The position numbers were made by a program, and so were the translations under genes. A stretch of 64,000 nucleotides of DNA, taken from Ricinus communis (Eukaryota > Streptophyta > Magnoliopsida > Malpighiales > Euphorbiaceae). The notes beneath the pieces are model-generated. The model worked only from the letters and a program-made list of their open reading frames with translations. It was not told the DNA's origin and searched no databases. The DNA lies in assembly GCF_019578655.1 (NCBI RefSeq), contig NC_063261.1, forward strand, positions 1,178,001 to 1,242,000. Reading direction: 5' to 3'. Of the stretch, positions 43,176-54,209 are shown in pieces (the stretch's first letter is position 1; each line of letters begins with the position of its first letter).

Positions 43176-44085
43176 AAAAAATAAGTGTTTACACAAAGCA
43201 TGTAACATCATCCTTTTTATATGTACTAGGTCTTAGCTTAGGGAATGATTTCTTGCTTAAAAAAGGTTTGTTGCTTCTTCTTCTTCTGGCCTCTAGAATC
43301 CTCTTGACATGTTTGGTGATTAGGGCCACATCATCACTTTTACTTTGAGCTTCTTCTTGGTCTTCATCATTACTTGGCATATTATTTCCATCTTCAGCTC
43401 TTGTGCTGGCCTTGATTATTAGAGCCTTTTTCTTCCCACCATCTATATCAAATTCTTCCTTGACTAGAGATATCTCATGGTTAGAAATTTACCTATAAGA
43501 ATATTCATTGGAATCTTCCCAAAGTCCTCATTTGCTTCTTCTATGCTAGCAACTCTAGCACCATACTTATCCAAAAAAAGACTCTTAAGAATTTTGTTGT
43601 TGATGTCCATAAGCTATTAATGCTTCCCAAGCTTTCTTTTATTGATGATGATGGTTAGTAGCTTATTGGTCATGTCAGTGACGAATTCGTTTGGCTTCAT
43701 CTTGAACATCTCATATCCGATAACATACATTTGGATCTTCCTTGATTTAACATAGTTCTCTAAGGTAGTCCAAATTTGATGAGCCGTGGTGCAATGTTGG
43801 ACTCTCCCACACTCTTCTCTAGATAGGTAACTCACAAGAATGGTCATAGCTTGCTTATTTTTGTAGTTTCATTTCTTATAAACATCCACCCATTCTTCTC
43901 TAGGAACAATCATTTCTTTACCATTTTTTTATCTCAATGGGAGCCTTCCATTCATTCACTACATAATCTCACACCTTAATGCCATACGAATCCAAATAGA
44001 TTTCCATTCGGAACTTTCAAGAGCATAGTCGGATCCATCAAAGAATGGCTTGAGATGTTGAGCTCCTCCATTGGTTGCCATTAAT
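43176..44085 (-). pseudogene. gag: Copia gag (UBN2 type), truncated
   Basis: In sense: MATNGGAQHLKPFFDGSDYA near 44085, then ILVSYLSREECGRVQHCTTA and HQIWTTLENYVKSRKIQMYV, YEMFKMKPNEFVTDMTNKLL, and near the end DDVALITKHVKRILEARRRR and KKDDVTCF. This is the order of DUF4219/UBN2 gag of Copia elements. It stops at the expected zinc knuckle (CF..). Protease, integrase and RT are missing to the left, replaced by Tat-like DNA. Two or more stops and shifts occur. Confidence 0.8.
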
Positions 44086-44123
44086 CTTTACACTCAAAAT
44101 AAACCTTATAAATGAGTGACAAA

Positions 44124-44135
44124 GCTTTGATACCA
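44124..44135 (-). other. Primer-binding site, initiator tRNA-Met
   Basis: In sense TGGTATCAAAGC, the usual Copia site, next to the gag start and 5 nt from the LTR-like TGTCCC at 44141. Confidence 0.75.
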
Positions 44136-44140
44136 CTTAT

Positions 44141-45571
44141 TGTCCCTTAGAACCAAGAAGGTGGGTTGAATTAATGACTTCAAATAATAGAAAATAGATA
44201 AAGTGCTAGTTTTAGAATCACACAAGAAATTGAAATACACTAAAGATAGAGAGTAGGGGTTAGGTAGATTGAGACAAAGAGATTTATAGTGAGAAATAAT
44301 CCTCCTTACATCCACTCTTCAAGATCACACTTAAGTATTTTACTATAATTAAAACTTGATTGCAACCCTTAGGTTTTATAAGCTCACCCAACAACTTAGT
44401 ATTTTAGCAGGCTATTTCTTCCTTTAGTGTATCAATCATCACTAAGTCACTTTGCCCTTGAATTTAATAGAAAATTTAACAACCAATTCCTTGTGTTTTT
44501 AATATATTGGCTCATATAACACCCCTTTACAAGAGCATACAAGTTCTTACAACTTATACAAGGTTTACCATACACAAAACTTAATAAGTAAATGTGTGAA
44601 ATAAATAGCAATAAATATCGCTCCTATGAAGGTTGTTGCCATAAATATCTCTTAGAAGGAGTATTTTATACCCTCTAACCACCAAAGAGACGTTACAAAT
44701 AGGTGCATAGGCTAAAACTTTACTTTTAGCTCTAGATAGTGCATTAAATGCACTATCAGAGCACAACTGCGGTCGCTACACCTGAATTGTGGATAAAAAT
44801 GGCCTTTCGCGGTTGAGACGCTTCTATTACAGTCACAAACTTAAAGTGGCAATGGCTATAATCCATGTGGCAGTATATGATTCGTCGTATCAGAAGTACT
44901 GTTATGGTTCTCTTGAGGTTGCGTTCACAAAATCTGAGGCACAAGCGTGATATGACTACCTTCTTAAATCTTAGCTTATTGGGCATGATTTACTAGCTTG
45001 GTGATCACAAAACCTATTGCCTTCTAAAATATTGGTTTCATAGGCACTATTCATGGCTCGCAATTGCGATATGCCCAATTGGTTCAACAATCAAGTTGAT
45101 TATGAAAATTGAGTTCAAAGACTATTGTAATTAATGCACCTTGAACTGACTTTCTAATAAGATTTTTGTGAATTTCTAAGCTCCCTTAACAGTTTGCTTG
45201 GATCCTTAAGCGACACCACAAGAATTAAGTAATGAATAGCAGTAAATATTTACAAATAAATAAGCTAAATGATTTATATCTGCTTTACTAGAAATTTGCA
45301 TAAACAAACTAGTGTTTTGTAGTAAACATAAATACAAAAAAATGATTGAATGAAATAGTTTGCTAGAAACTAAAATCTTTGCACAGAATATGTGTTTGAA
45401 TTTTTGTATTACAGTATAGTTGTTTTTCAGTTCATGCTAGGATCCTATTCTCGTTCTCTGCCTCTACTTTTTATAAAGAGCCTCAAGCTCCACTTTTCTT
45501 GGAGAGTTGCTTCCGTCTTTTGTGCCAAAGATAACTGTAGAGCCCCATTATCTCCTTTAATTAGGAAGTTG
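44141..45571 (-). repeat. LTR-like region of the truncated Copia element
   Basis: In plus it starts TGTCCCTTAGAACC right beside the primer site, as expected for the inner end of a 5' LTR in minus orientation. The outer end is not clear, and the whole stretch to the solo LTR at 45577 (TSD from 45572) shows no gene. I cannot tell how much of it is LTR and how much is older DNA. Confidence 0.45.
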
Positions 45572-45576
45572 AGGTA

Positions 45577-46996
45577 TGATGTGCGTAAAATACACACATC
45601 TAAATAGGACTTTTAAGATTGATTTTATGGACATTTGGAAGTGAATTGGTCCCAACACTCACCCTATGTGTCTGTTTGTGTGCATTAGGTCTAAAAGAAG
45701 TCAAAGGATGATAAAGGGAAGAATTGGAGCATAATTGGATGCCGAAGCTGCCGAAACAAGCTAAGTATGAGCAAGAGGAAGTTGAACATGGCCGTCTTGG
45801 TTTCAACACTGGCCGTGTTCCCACGCTGCGTGTTGGTGCATCAGCTATCAAAGCAGGGCGTTTTAGGGAGCACGGCCACAGAAAGTAACACGGGCATAAA
45901 CACCAGACCGTGTTGGGAACACGGCCGTGTTGGTGGCGACAGGGGAAATTAATTAAAAGAAAGAAGAGAGGAAAGAAAGAGAGAGAGCGGGGGAGAACGT
46001 CCCAAACCCTAATTTTCTCTCTCTAAGGGTTTTCTGAGCTAGAACCAAGGGAAAAGGAGACTTGGATCAAGGTTTCAATCGGATTCCCTTCAAAGATTGA
46101 AGATTGGGTGAGGTTCGTTGATTGGTTTTCAAATCGAGCAAGAGGAACAATAATTGATTCAATTCGAGCAAGAGGAATTGGGGCTGTTTACTCTCATCCA
46201 AGGGTGTAATTGGTTTTCTCTACCTTTACTCATTGTTGTAATTGAATTCTTGTGGATTTTCATAATGAACATGATTAGCTAGATTGATTAAATCCATTGG
46301 GATTTCTTTACTATGTTGGCTTAGTATTATATTGCTGGATTGTTTGGGTTAGTTTTATATTCTTCTTGCTTTCAGTATTAATAAGATAATGCATTATTCA
46401 TGAGACGTTGTGAATTGTGTGTTTAGATTGCTTTGTGTGATTGAGAAGTCCATTTGGCAATTGGAATTTTGAATAGCAAGAACTGGTTAATAATCGCTTA
46501 AAGAGAAGGATAATTAACTAGCCGGATTAAGGATTAACAAAGCTTAATAGAGGCGGATTAAAGCTTAATGCTAATTTAAGAATCAATCGTTAGGAAGAGA
46601 TTCCAACTTTAGGTTATTAGGTTTAGGAATTCGGTTATCTCGAGAGAGAAATAGAATTCGGTTAAGAATTCATCCACGGGTAGCATAATTAGACTCACTA
46701 ATCCTTTATCTTTTGTTTGATTGCCAACTAGTTTAGGTTCCCTTTGGGTTTGCTTTCCTATCTTGGTTATTTTATTTATCAATTACTCCTGCATCTCCCT
46801 TAGAACTTAGATTGTAGCTATTAGTTAGTTTAGAAATTATTCATCACTCATTTTAGGTTAATATAACAAAGAAAAAAGGAGTAACTCTGGGCTTTCACTT
46901 TCCCGAGGAATACGACCTTGATACTCGCCATTAGTGCTAGACTGCATCGATAGGTACACTGCCTTAGATTGTAGCTAACACAATTAGCACACATCA
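45577..46996 (+). mobile_element. Solo LTR, family B, TSD AGGTA
   Basis: A 1420-bp LTR starts TGATGTGCGTAAAATACACA and ends CACACATCA, with a perfect target duplication AGGTA (45572-45576 and 46997-47001). The U3 shows CACGG dyads at 45785-45935, including AACACGGCCGTGTT (45917-45930). TTAATTAAAAG (45950) stands where family A has TATA. The U5 half is nearly the same as that of family A. Confidence 0.93.
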
Positions 46997-47001
46997 AGGT
47001 A

Positions 47002-48174
47002 CAGAGTGGAGATAACTACTACATAACTTCTTCTACCACTTCCTTCATGTGTTAAATTCCTCAATCATTTACTTTAATTAATTAATTAATTAATCAAATT
47101 AATTAATTAATTAAATTAATTAATTATTATGAATTTACAGTCTTGGTCCTTTATTACTATTTGTACTAGGCTTGGGCTAAAAAATAATTATAAGTCCAAC
47201 AAGTGTTTGTGCATACTTTGGCATATGATAACTATTAAGTTGCCTTTAGATAATATTTTTGATAGTGTCCTACAGTAGTTGAGTCTTCCTTTTGCTACAT
47301 ATAACATTCAACAAAGTAAGCAAAACTTGTTTGCTTGGATTGTGTATTATCCCTACTATGACTCCGATGGAAGTAAGTATATATTCTATATGGTTGGCAT
47401 CACCTAGTTATTGTATCTGTTATTAACTTTATTAATTATAACCACATAAATATGTTGTTGCTTAAGTTGAATTGTAAGTACAATGAAGATCAAGAGAGAG
47501 GGCTGTGAAACAGGCCTATAATGAGTTGTTCATTCAGTTCCACAGCTTGACCAGAAAATATAAAAAATTCACCAAGATTTTGTTGAAGGTTAAGGTGAAG
47601 TAGCTTGAACTCCACATATAATATGAACTGCTTCATTAACTACTTTTTGTTACTTGCTTCTAAAGACTGAAGACATGTCTAAACCTATTCATGCGCCTTA
47701 ACTTTTATTTTATTTTTTTTGCAATCTTATAACCTTTTGAGTTCATTAGTTTGTTTGACCTTTTGACAAAGTTGTCTTAACTTTATAATTACTTAGGATT
47801 TTACTATCAAGTTTCCTATAAGCTTTATGTGTTGCAAAATATGTGTTTACATTTTTATAATTCTTATGTTTATATTCTAGAACATGTTTTTTTATATAAT
47901 ATTTAGTTGGCCTGAATGTTTTCTGGTTAATGATTTTTCAAAAATATTTCTTTATAAGTTAGTTTTGGTTGGCGTAAAAATTTTACCTATAATCAAAGTA
48001 TCAATGAATGAACATTCACCTTATATTATATTATAATATCTGAAGAAATGGTTAAAATACACCAATGAGTTACATGGCATTAAAGAAAATATTTGGTACA
48101 TATTATTAGTTAAACATGATTAAAAAGAAAGTTACTAAAATGGAAGAAACTGGTTACGAATAAAAATTATATAG
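47002..48174. other. Unassigned AT-rich stretch with (TTAA)n microsatellite
   Basis: A TTAA-type microsatellite occupies 47074-47127. A short readable frame at 47508-47620 (AYNELFIQFHSLTRKYKKFT) matches nothing I recognise. The remainder to 48174 is AT-rich, without a gene or repeat I can name. Confidence 0.5.
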
Positions 48175-48355
48175 TGAAAAGAAAAAGATTGAGAAAATTA
48201 TATGCCTTATGTATTTCAATATAACAGAGACCCATATATATACAAGAATGACTTTCTATAAGCGGTTCATTTAACCCCTATAAATAAGTTATTCTAATAA
48301 GGATAATTAAAATATTTACTCCATAAATCTTGTACTACAATCGACTTTCCTAACA
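48175..48355 (-). repeat. 3' LTR of the Copia element
   Basis: In sense TGTTAGGAAAGTCGATTGTA to CTTTTCA. It contains TATATATA (about 48236-48243 in plus), a likely TATA box. The 5' LTR at 54065-54123 shares the first 45 bases or so and the end. Confidence 0.78.
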
Positions 48356-48362
48356 CTCCCCC

Positions 48363-48807
48363 TCAAGTTGGAGAGTGGATATCAAGAACTCCCAACTTGC
48401 ATTTCATGTTATCAAAGGCTTCCTTCCCTAATGGTTTAGTAAACACATTAGCAAGTTGTTCAGCTGAAGGAACATATTCAATTGTGACTGAACCATCTTG
48501 AATCTTGTCACGGATAAAATGACAATCAATTTCTATATGTCGGGTTCTTTCATGAAATACCGGATTAGCTGCAATGTGTAAAGCTACTTTATTATCGCAA
48601 TATAACAGAGCCGGCTTTGGATGCAATACCCTCAAATCTTTTAATAATGATCACAGCCAAGATAATTCAAAACATGTGTTAGTCATAGCTCTATATTCAG
48701 CTTCTATAGAAGATAAAGAAACAGTCTTTTACTTTTTTGTTCGCCAAGAAATAAGAGAAGATCCCAGAAAAATACAATAACTTGTTGTTGATTTTCGAGA
48801 TATCGGA
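48363..48807 (-). pseudogene. Copia RNase H, C-terminal part of pol
   Basis: In sense: SSLISWRTKK, stop, [60 protein letters not shown] and [20 protein letters not shown], up to DIHSPT and TAG at 48363. The catalytic E (EAEYRA) and D (CDNKVA) are present. The stop after KK is TAA where Gln is expected. The solo LTR at 48808 separates it from the RT. Confidence 0.88.
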
Positions 48808-50278
48808 TGATGAGCATAGTTTTACACATATTTGCTTGCATATTATTGCGTATGTTCTTAGCAATTATTGTGCTTTTATTCCCAGATCACCCGTGTTTTG
48901 TGTTCTTTTGCATTTCAGGAACATTTATAGGACCATCATCGGTGTTTAAGCAATTATAGATTAATACGTGCGGAAACGGATGAGAATTCATCAAGATCGG
49001 ACAAGAGCCCGCGTTGCACACATTGAGCACGGCCTGAGTCAAGGCCGTGCTGACCATCACGGCCTGGACTTTAGCCGTGACCAACCATCGAAACTTGGTC
49101 TTCAAAATAATGGTTTAAGCACGGTTTCCGTAGCCACCACAGCCTCCAGCACGGGGAGCAACACGGTCGTGGTGAAACCCTACTTGGTGAGATCCACAGT
49201 TTCAGCACGGCCTTGAACACGACCGTGCTGAGTTAAATATATAAGAAAAATGAATTTTTCTTAGAAAAGGAGGAAGAGAGAGGGGAAAAAGAGTGACATA
49301 GAGCCCTGGAGGCTGGTTCGGTTTTTATACAGTATTGAGTGCAAGAAAGAGTTGTAGTGAGTAAGAATCCCGGAATCGCAAGGTTCCGAGTGCAAAACAG
49401 TAGTGGAGCAATTCAAGAGGCAGTTTGGGAGATTAATCAAAGCGTAGATCCAGATTTGAAGCTGTTCATCCAATTCGAGAGAAAAGGGTGTACATGTTTT
49501 ATTTTCATTATTCTTTCATTGTAATTGATTTCCTAGATTGTTTTAAACATGAACATGTTTAGCAGACTGATTTAATCCATTGGGATTTCTTTACTATGTT
49601 GGCTTGATATTATATTATTGGATTGTTTGAGTTGGTTTTGTATTCTTCTTGTTTTCAGTATTAATAAGATTATGCATTATTCATGAGACGTTGTGAATCG
49701 TGATGTTTAGATTGCTTTATGAGATTGAGAAATCCGTTTGGCAATTGGAATTTTGAATAACAAGAACTGGTTAATAATCGCTTAGAGATAAGGATGATTA
49801 ACTAGCCGGATTAAGAATTAACAAAGCTTAATAGAGGCGGATTAAAGCTTAATGCTAATTTAAGAATTAATCGTTAGGAAGAGATTCCAACTTTAGGTTA
49901 TTAGGTTTAGGAATTCGGTTATCTCGAGAGAGAAACCGAATTGATTAAAATTCATCCACGGGTAGCATAATTAGACTCACCGATCCTTTATCTTTTGTTC
50001 GGTTGCCAACTAGTTTAGATTCCCTTTGGGTTTGTCTTCTTGTCTTGATTATTTCACTTATCAATTACTCCTGCATCTCCCTTAGAACTTAGCTCGTAGT
50101 TAATAGTTAGTTTAGAATTTATTCATCATCCATTTTAGGTTAATATAACAAATAACAAATGAGTAACTCTGGGCTTTCGCTTTCCCGAGGAATACGACCT
50201 TGATACTCGCCATTAGTGCTAGACTGCATCGATAGGTACACTACCTTAGATTGTAGCTAACACGAGTAGCAACCATCA
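48808..50278 (+). mobile_element. Solo LTR, family A, TSD TCGGA, in Copia pol
   Basis: A 1471-bp LTR starts TGATGAGCATAG and ends CAACCATCA. The target duplication TCGGA is perfect (48803-48807 and 50279-50283). Dyads AGCACGGCCT/AGGCCGTGCT (49026-49051), TCACGGC/GCCGTGA (49057-49080) and AGCACGG/CCGTGCT (49204-49229) lie just before AAATATATAAG (49235). The LTR is close to that at 58923-60392 and 32918-34360. Confidence 0.94.
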
Positions 50279-51312
50279 TCGGACAACCTTCCCAATCTGA
50301 ATCATAAAAAGCATGCAAAGATAAATCATTTTGTGAAGGGAAGTACAAGCCTTGACCTAGGTTATTCTTTAAATACTGCAATATTCGCATGGCAGCTTCC
50401 ATATGAGGTTTGCGAGGAGCATGCATGAATCTGCTCAATATGTGCACCGAATAGGTAATATCCAGATAGGTAATAGTCAAATAAATTAGGTGTCCCACAA
50501 ATCGCCTATAAAAGGATGGATCTTTTAACAATTCCCCTTCCTCGGATAGCTTTATGTTTTGTTCCATGTGAAAATCCACAGGTTTAGCTCCCAAATATCC
50601 ACCATCTTTCATAATTTCCAAAGCATATTTTCTTTGAGAAATGAAAATACCTTTTTTGATCGAGACACCTCAATACCCAAAAAATATTTGAAGTTCCCCA
50701 AATCTTTGATCTGAAAACGATTATGTAAAAATTGTTTAAGATCAGAAATGGCAAAAGGGTCATTACTAGTTATGAGGATGTCATCGACATAGATTAATAA
50801 GGTTGTGAATGACTTGTCTTTCTTATATGTAAACAATGAGTAATCTGCCTTAGGCTGAATAAATCCAGCATCTTGAATAGCAGTAGAAAACTTTGCAAAC
50901 CATTGACGTGAAGCTTGTTTTAACCCGTACAAGGACTTGTTGAGGCCACATACAAGATCCTCCCCCTGTCGCTGAAGACCAGGAGGAAGAGACATGTAAA
51001 TCTCTTCGGAAAGGTCACCATGAAGGAATGCATTATGGACATCAAGTTGGTGAAGAGACCAATTCGGCGGTGCCGGAGCTAATAAGCGTCGGTGACCATT
51101 TTAGCAGTGGGTGAAAAGGTGTCATGGTAATCAATACCTTCTAATTGTGTGTAACCTTTTGCAACCAAGCGTGCTTTGTAACGTTTAAGAGATCCGTCTG
51201 ATTTTTGTTTGATTTTGTATACCCAACGGCAACCAATGGCTTGCTTTCCAAGAGGTAGAGGTGTGAGAGACCATGTATTGTTGGTTTCTAAAGCAGCCAA
51301 CTCAGATTGCAT
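50279..51312 (-). pseudogene. Copia reverse transcriptase
   Basis: In sense: [60 protein letters not shown], then after a break [31 protein letters not shown] (catalytic YVDD intact) and [19 protein letters not shown], then in another frame [20 protein letters not shown] and PSFYRRFVGHLIYL. These are Copia RT motifs in the right order. There are frame breaks near 51079 and 50610-50640. Confidence 0.9.
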
Positions 51313-52700
51313 TGCTTCTTGCCAATGGGGTTCAATTGCAGCTTCATTATAGCATGTTGGCTCAACATCATTAGTAACAGCAGCAATAAAAGAATGATGT
51401 TATGATGAATAACGAGCATAAGAGATATAATTGCAAAGAGGATATTGTGTACCTTTATATGGAAAAGATGACAAGGGTGACACTGATGTGGGAAATATGA
51501 CTTGGTTGCAAATATAATCACGCAAACTTACAGGAGGAACATGAGGTCGTTGAGAATGGCGCAAGGCTGCTGGCGGTGATGAAACGAAAGTGGCAGAAAT
51601 GGGTTCCATAGGTTGTGAAGAGGGGATCTCTGGAGTAGTATTATCGGGAATGACAACAGGTATAGCTGAATGTGTGTCTGGTGAGGAATGGGCAGTAGAT
51701 TCATACGAAAAAATATCCTCATGAAAAATGACATCACGGCTAGTAAAAAAGTATTGAGTTTTAATATTTTATATAATTTGTAAGCCTTTTGGCCTACTGG
51801 ATAGCCAAGAAAAACACAACGAGTGGCACGAGGAGCAAACTTATGAGAAACATGAACATTGGTAGCATATGCCAGACATCTAAAAACTTTCAAGTGAGAA
51901 TATGAAGGTTTTTCTCCATAAAGACGTTCGAAAGGAGTTTGGCGAGAAAGTATTGGTGTGGGTAATCGATTAATAATGTGAACAGCGGTAGAGAGACATT
52001 CTGCCCAAAAATGTAAAGGAAGGTGAGCTTGAAAACGAAGGGCTCATGCCGACTCAAGGATATGTTTATGCTTACGCTCAACAACCCCATTTTGTTGAGG
52101 GGTGTAAGTGCAAGAATGTTGGTAAGTCGTACCTTTCTAAGAAATAATGCATAGAAAAAAATTCTCCACCATTGTCAACCCGAGTATTTGCAATATTAGT
52201 ATTAAAGTGGGTTTTAACAAAAGAAAAGAAATTAGAAAGTAGATGTTGTGTTTCACTTTTGTGGTGCATGAAAAAAACCCAAGAAAAATGAGAGAAGTCA
52301 TCCACAATTGTTAAAAAATATTTAGCACTAATAAGAGATGAAATTTTGTATGGTCCCCAAATATCACAATGGATTAATTCAAAAGGTTTAATCGAAGAAA
52401 TTGAACTAGTAGAAAAAGGAAGTCTTGTTTGCTTTGCAAAAGCACAGACATCATAAACATTATTCGAATCTAAAGGAAATCTCAACAAGGTCTTAGCTAT
52501 GAAATCTAATCTAAAAGAGGATAAATGATCGAGTCGTCGATGCCACAAAGTTATAAATTTGTCCTGAGGAGGGGTGGGTGTAATGGTATTGACTGCTGCA
52601 GACTGTATAGGGTGGTGTGACTTATTTTTCGCCATTGCAACCAAGTAATAAAGTCCATTTCGTTGTTCACCCAAACCAATCGTCATCCCAGCCATCAAAT
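51313..52700 (-). pseudogene. Copia integrase and C-terminal linker
   Basis: In sense: LWHRRLDHLSSFRLDFIAKT (HH of the zinc finger) and VYDVCAFAKQTRLPFSTSS, in which the first Cys of the CC pair is changed to Tyr. The catalytic core has ELIHCDIWGPYKI, RVDNGGEFFSMHYF (two Asp), and the Glu region VVERKH in another frame near 52075. The C-terminal part gives LKVFRCLAYATN-like and TRCVFLGYPVGQKAYKLY. From 51527 to 51313 the linker is of low complexity. Confidence 0.88.
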
Positions 52701-52758
52701 CCTACATAATACACCGATAAGGAAAAAATGTTACTGAACAATTTAAATCTCTTGTAAT

Positions 52759-54003
52759 TCAACTTATAGACATAAGATCCACTTTACAAGCTGGCACCCC
52801 AAGCACATTTTTTAAATACACAATAGAACTCAAAGGCAAACTTCTAGTAGAGATAATTGGAGCCTGATCTCCGTTTGGCATAACAACTGGTGGAAGGGAA
52901 ATATTCGCTCTATTGTTGATAAGTAAATTTAGAGAAGAAGTAATATGATCAGTTGCACCACTATCAATTATAAGTGCAAGTGTAGACAAACCTGATTGAG
53001 ATGACCCATGTTCCTGCATAATAGACAGCATCTGTTGCAACTGTAAATCAGTCAGTCCATTCATAACAGACTGAACCTGCTGCATAATTGGTGCCTCTCT
53101 GACATTATTAACTGAAGATTGATTATTCCAATTGCGCTTGGCTGTTGTAGGCTTGACATGCTTAGGGGGATAACCTTTTAACTTCCAACATGTTTCTTTT
53201 ACATGATGATCTTTGTCACAATAAGAACAATGTAACGGCTTGCGATTGAATGAATTAGGACAAGAAAAAGAATCTGATTTGTGTCGAGTGACAAAGGCCA
53301 TTGGTTCATCTTTTCGAATAGCCATGGCTGAAGCTTCCATTGTCTCATGAGTTGTGCCCAAGTTACGCTATTTTTCTTCTTGAATAATAGAAGAATAAGC
53401 CTGTACAACATCAGGTAAGGGATTCATTAAAAGGATCTGACCACGTATAGTGCTGTAGGACTCGTTCAATTCCATAAGAAATTACATTAATTTGCGCCTT
53501 TTACTATCTGCTCCACAAGTGCAAACAACATCATTATAGGAGCCTAATTCATCCCATAATTTTTTGAGTTTGGTGTAACAAATTGCAACAGTCAATTGAT
53601 CTTGAGATAGACATGCAATGTCTCTCTCAATCTGAAAATCCGTGGTGCATTGCTTTGAGAAAAATGACTTCGAAGATCTTCGCAAACTTCATGGGCAGTG
53701 CTACAAAAAATAACGCTATCTACAATATCAGGCGTCAAAGAATTAAGAAGCTAGGACAGCACCATGTCGTTGCATTTCCTCCATGCTGCATAATCTTCTA
53801 GTTTAGTTATGGCAGATGGTGCCTTAAGAGTTCCATCAACAAAACCCAATTTGGATTTTGCATTCAAAGAGATGACCATAGCTCTACACCATGTCGAATA
53901 GTTATCCCATTAAGAGATTTTGAAATAAGAACCATTCCAGGATGATCAGAATGGTGAAGAGAATAAAGACTATTGAAGTCTGATGAGTTTCCATCGCTAG
54001 TCA
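52759..54003 (-). pseudogene. gag: Copia gag and protease
   Basis: The gag N-terminus (54003-53480) is read in pieces: HHSDHPGMVLISKSLN, RIFQIERDIACLSQDQ-like and KLKKLWDELGSYNDVVCTCG. The open part 53361-52759 gives the knuckle CSYCDKDHHVKETC and the protease box ALIIDSGATDHITSSL (D-S-G intact), then LPPVVMPNGDQAPIISTRSL. These match UBN2-type gag and protease of Retrofit-like Copia elements. Frame breaks near 53365 and several stops in the first half. Confidence 0.88.
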
Positions 54004-54053
54004 TGATGGTGAGAATTGCAAAATTTCAAGGCAAAAAGGATGTATCGTTACTA

Positions 54054-54123
54054 CTCTGATACCATAAAAAGAAATTACAATATTTACTCCATAAATCTTG
54101 TACTACAATTGACTTTCCTAACA
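54054..54123 (-). repeat. Copia primer site and deleted 5' LTR
   Basis: TGGTATCAGAG (in sense, 54064-54054) is the initiator tRNA-Met site. The 5' LTR (54123-54065) is only 59 bp: it has the first 45 bases and the last part (TTTCTTTTTA), while about 120 bp, including the TATA found in the 3' LTR, is lost. Confidence 0.75.
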
Positions 54124-54209
54124 TATACAGAAGCTATTACATGTGTATTGTATATAGATATTAAATATATATTCTTGGATTTAAATCATAGAAATTTATA
54201 TTTAGAATT

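Larger units (their letters stand above)
48175..54123 (-). mobile_element. Copia element (Retrofit/Ale-like), minus strand
   Basis: LTRs: 48175-48355 (3', 181 bp) and 54065-54123 (5', 59 bp, internally deleted). Flanks are TATAG (48170-48174) and TATAC (54124-54128), a target duplication with one mismatch. Inside, in sense: initiator tRNA-Met primer site 54054-54064, gag, protease, integrase, RT, RNase H, polypurine tract (CTTGAGGGGGAG at about 48356-48367). Without the nested solo LTR the element is about 4.5 kb, normal for this lineage. Confidence 0.85.

Noticed and set aside
47074..47127. TTAA repeats as a transposon target or terminal repeat
   Set aside because: It is a simple microsatellite with no paired terminal repeats.
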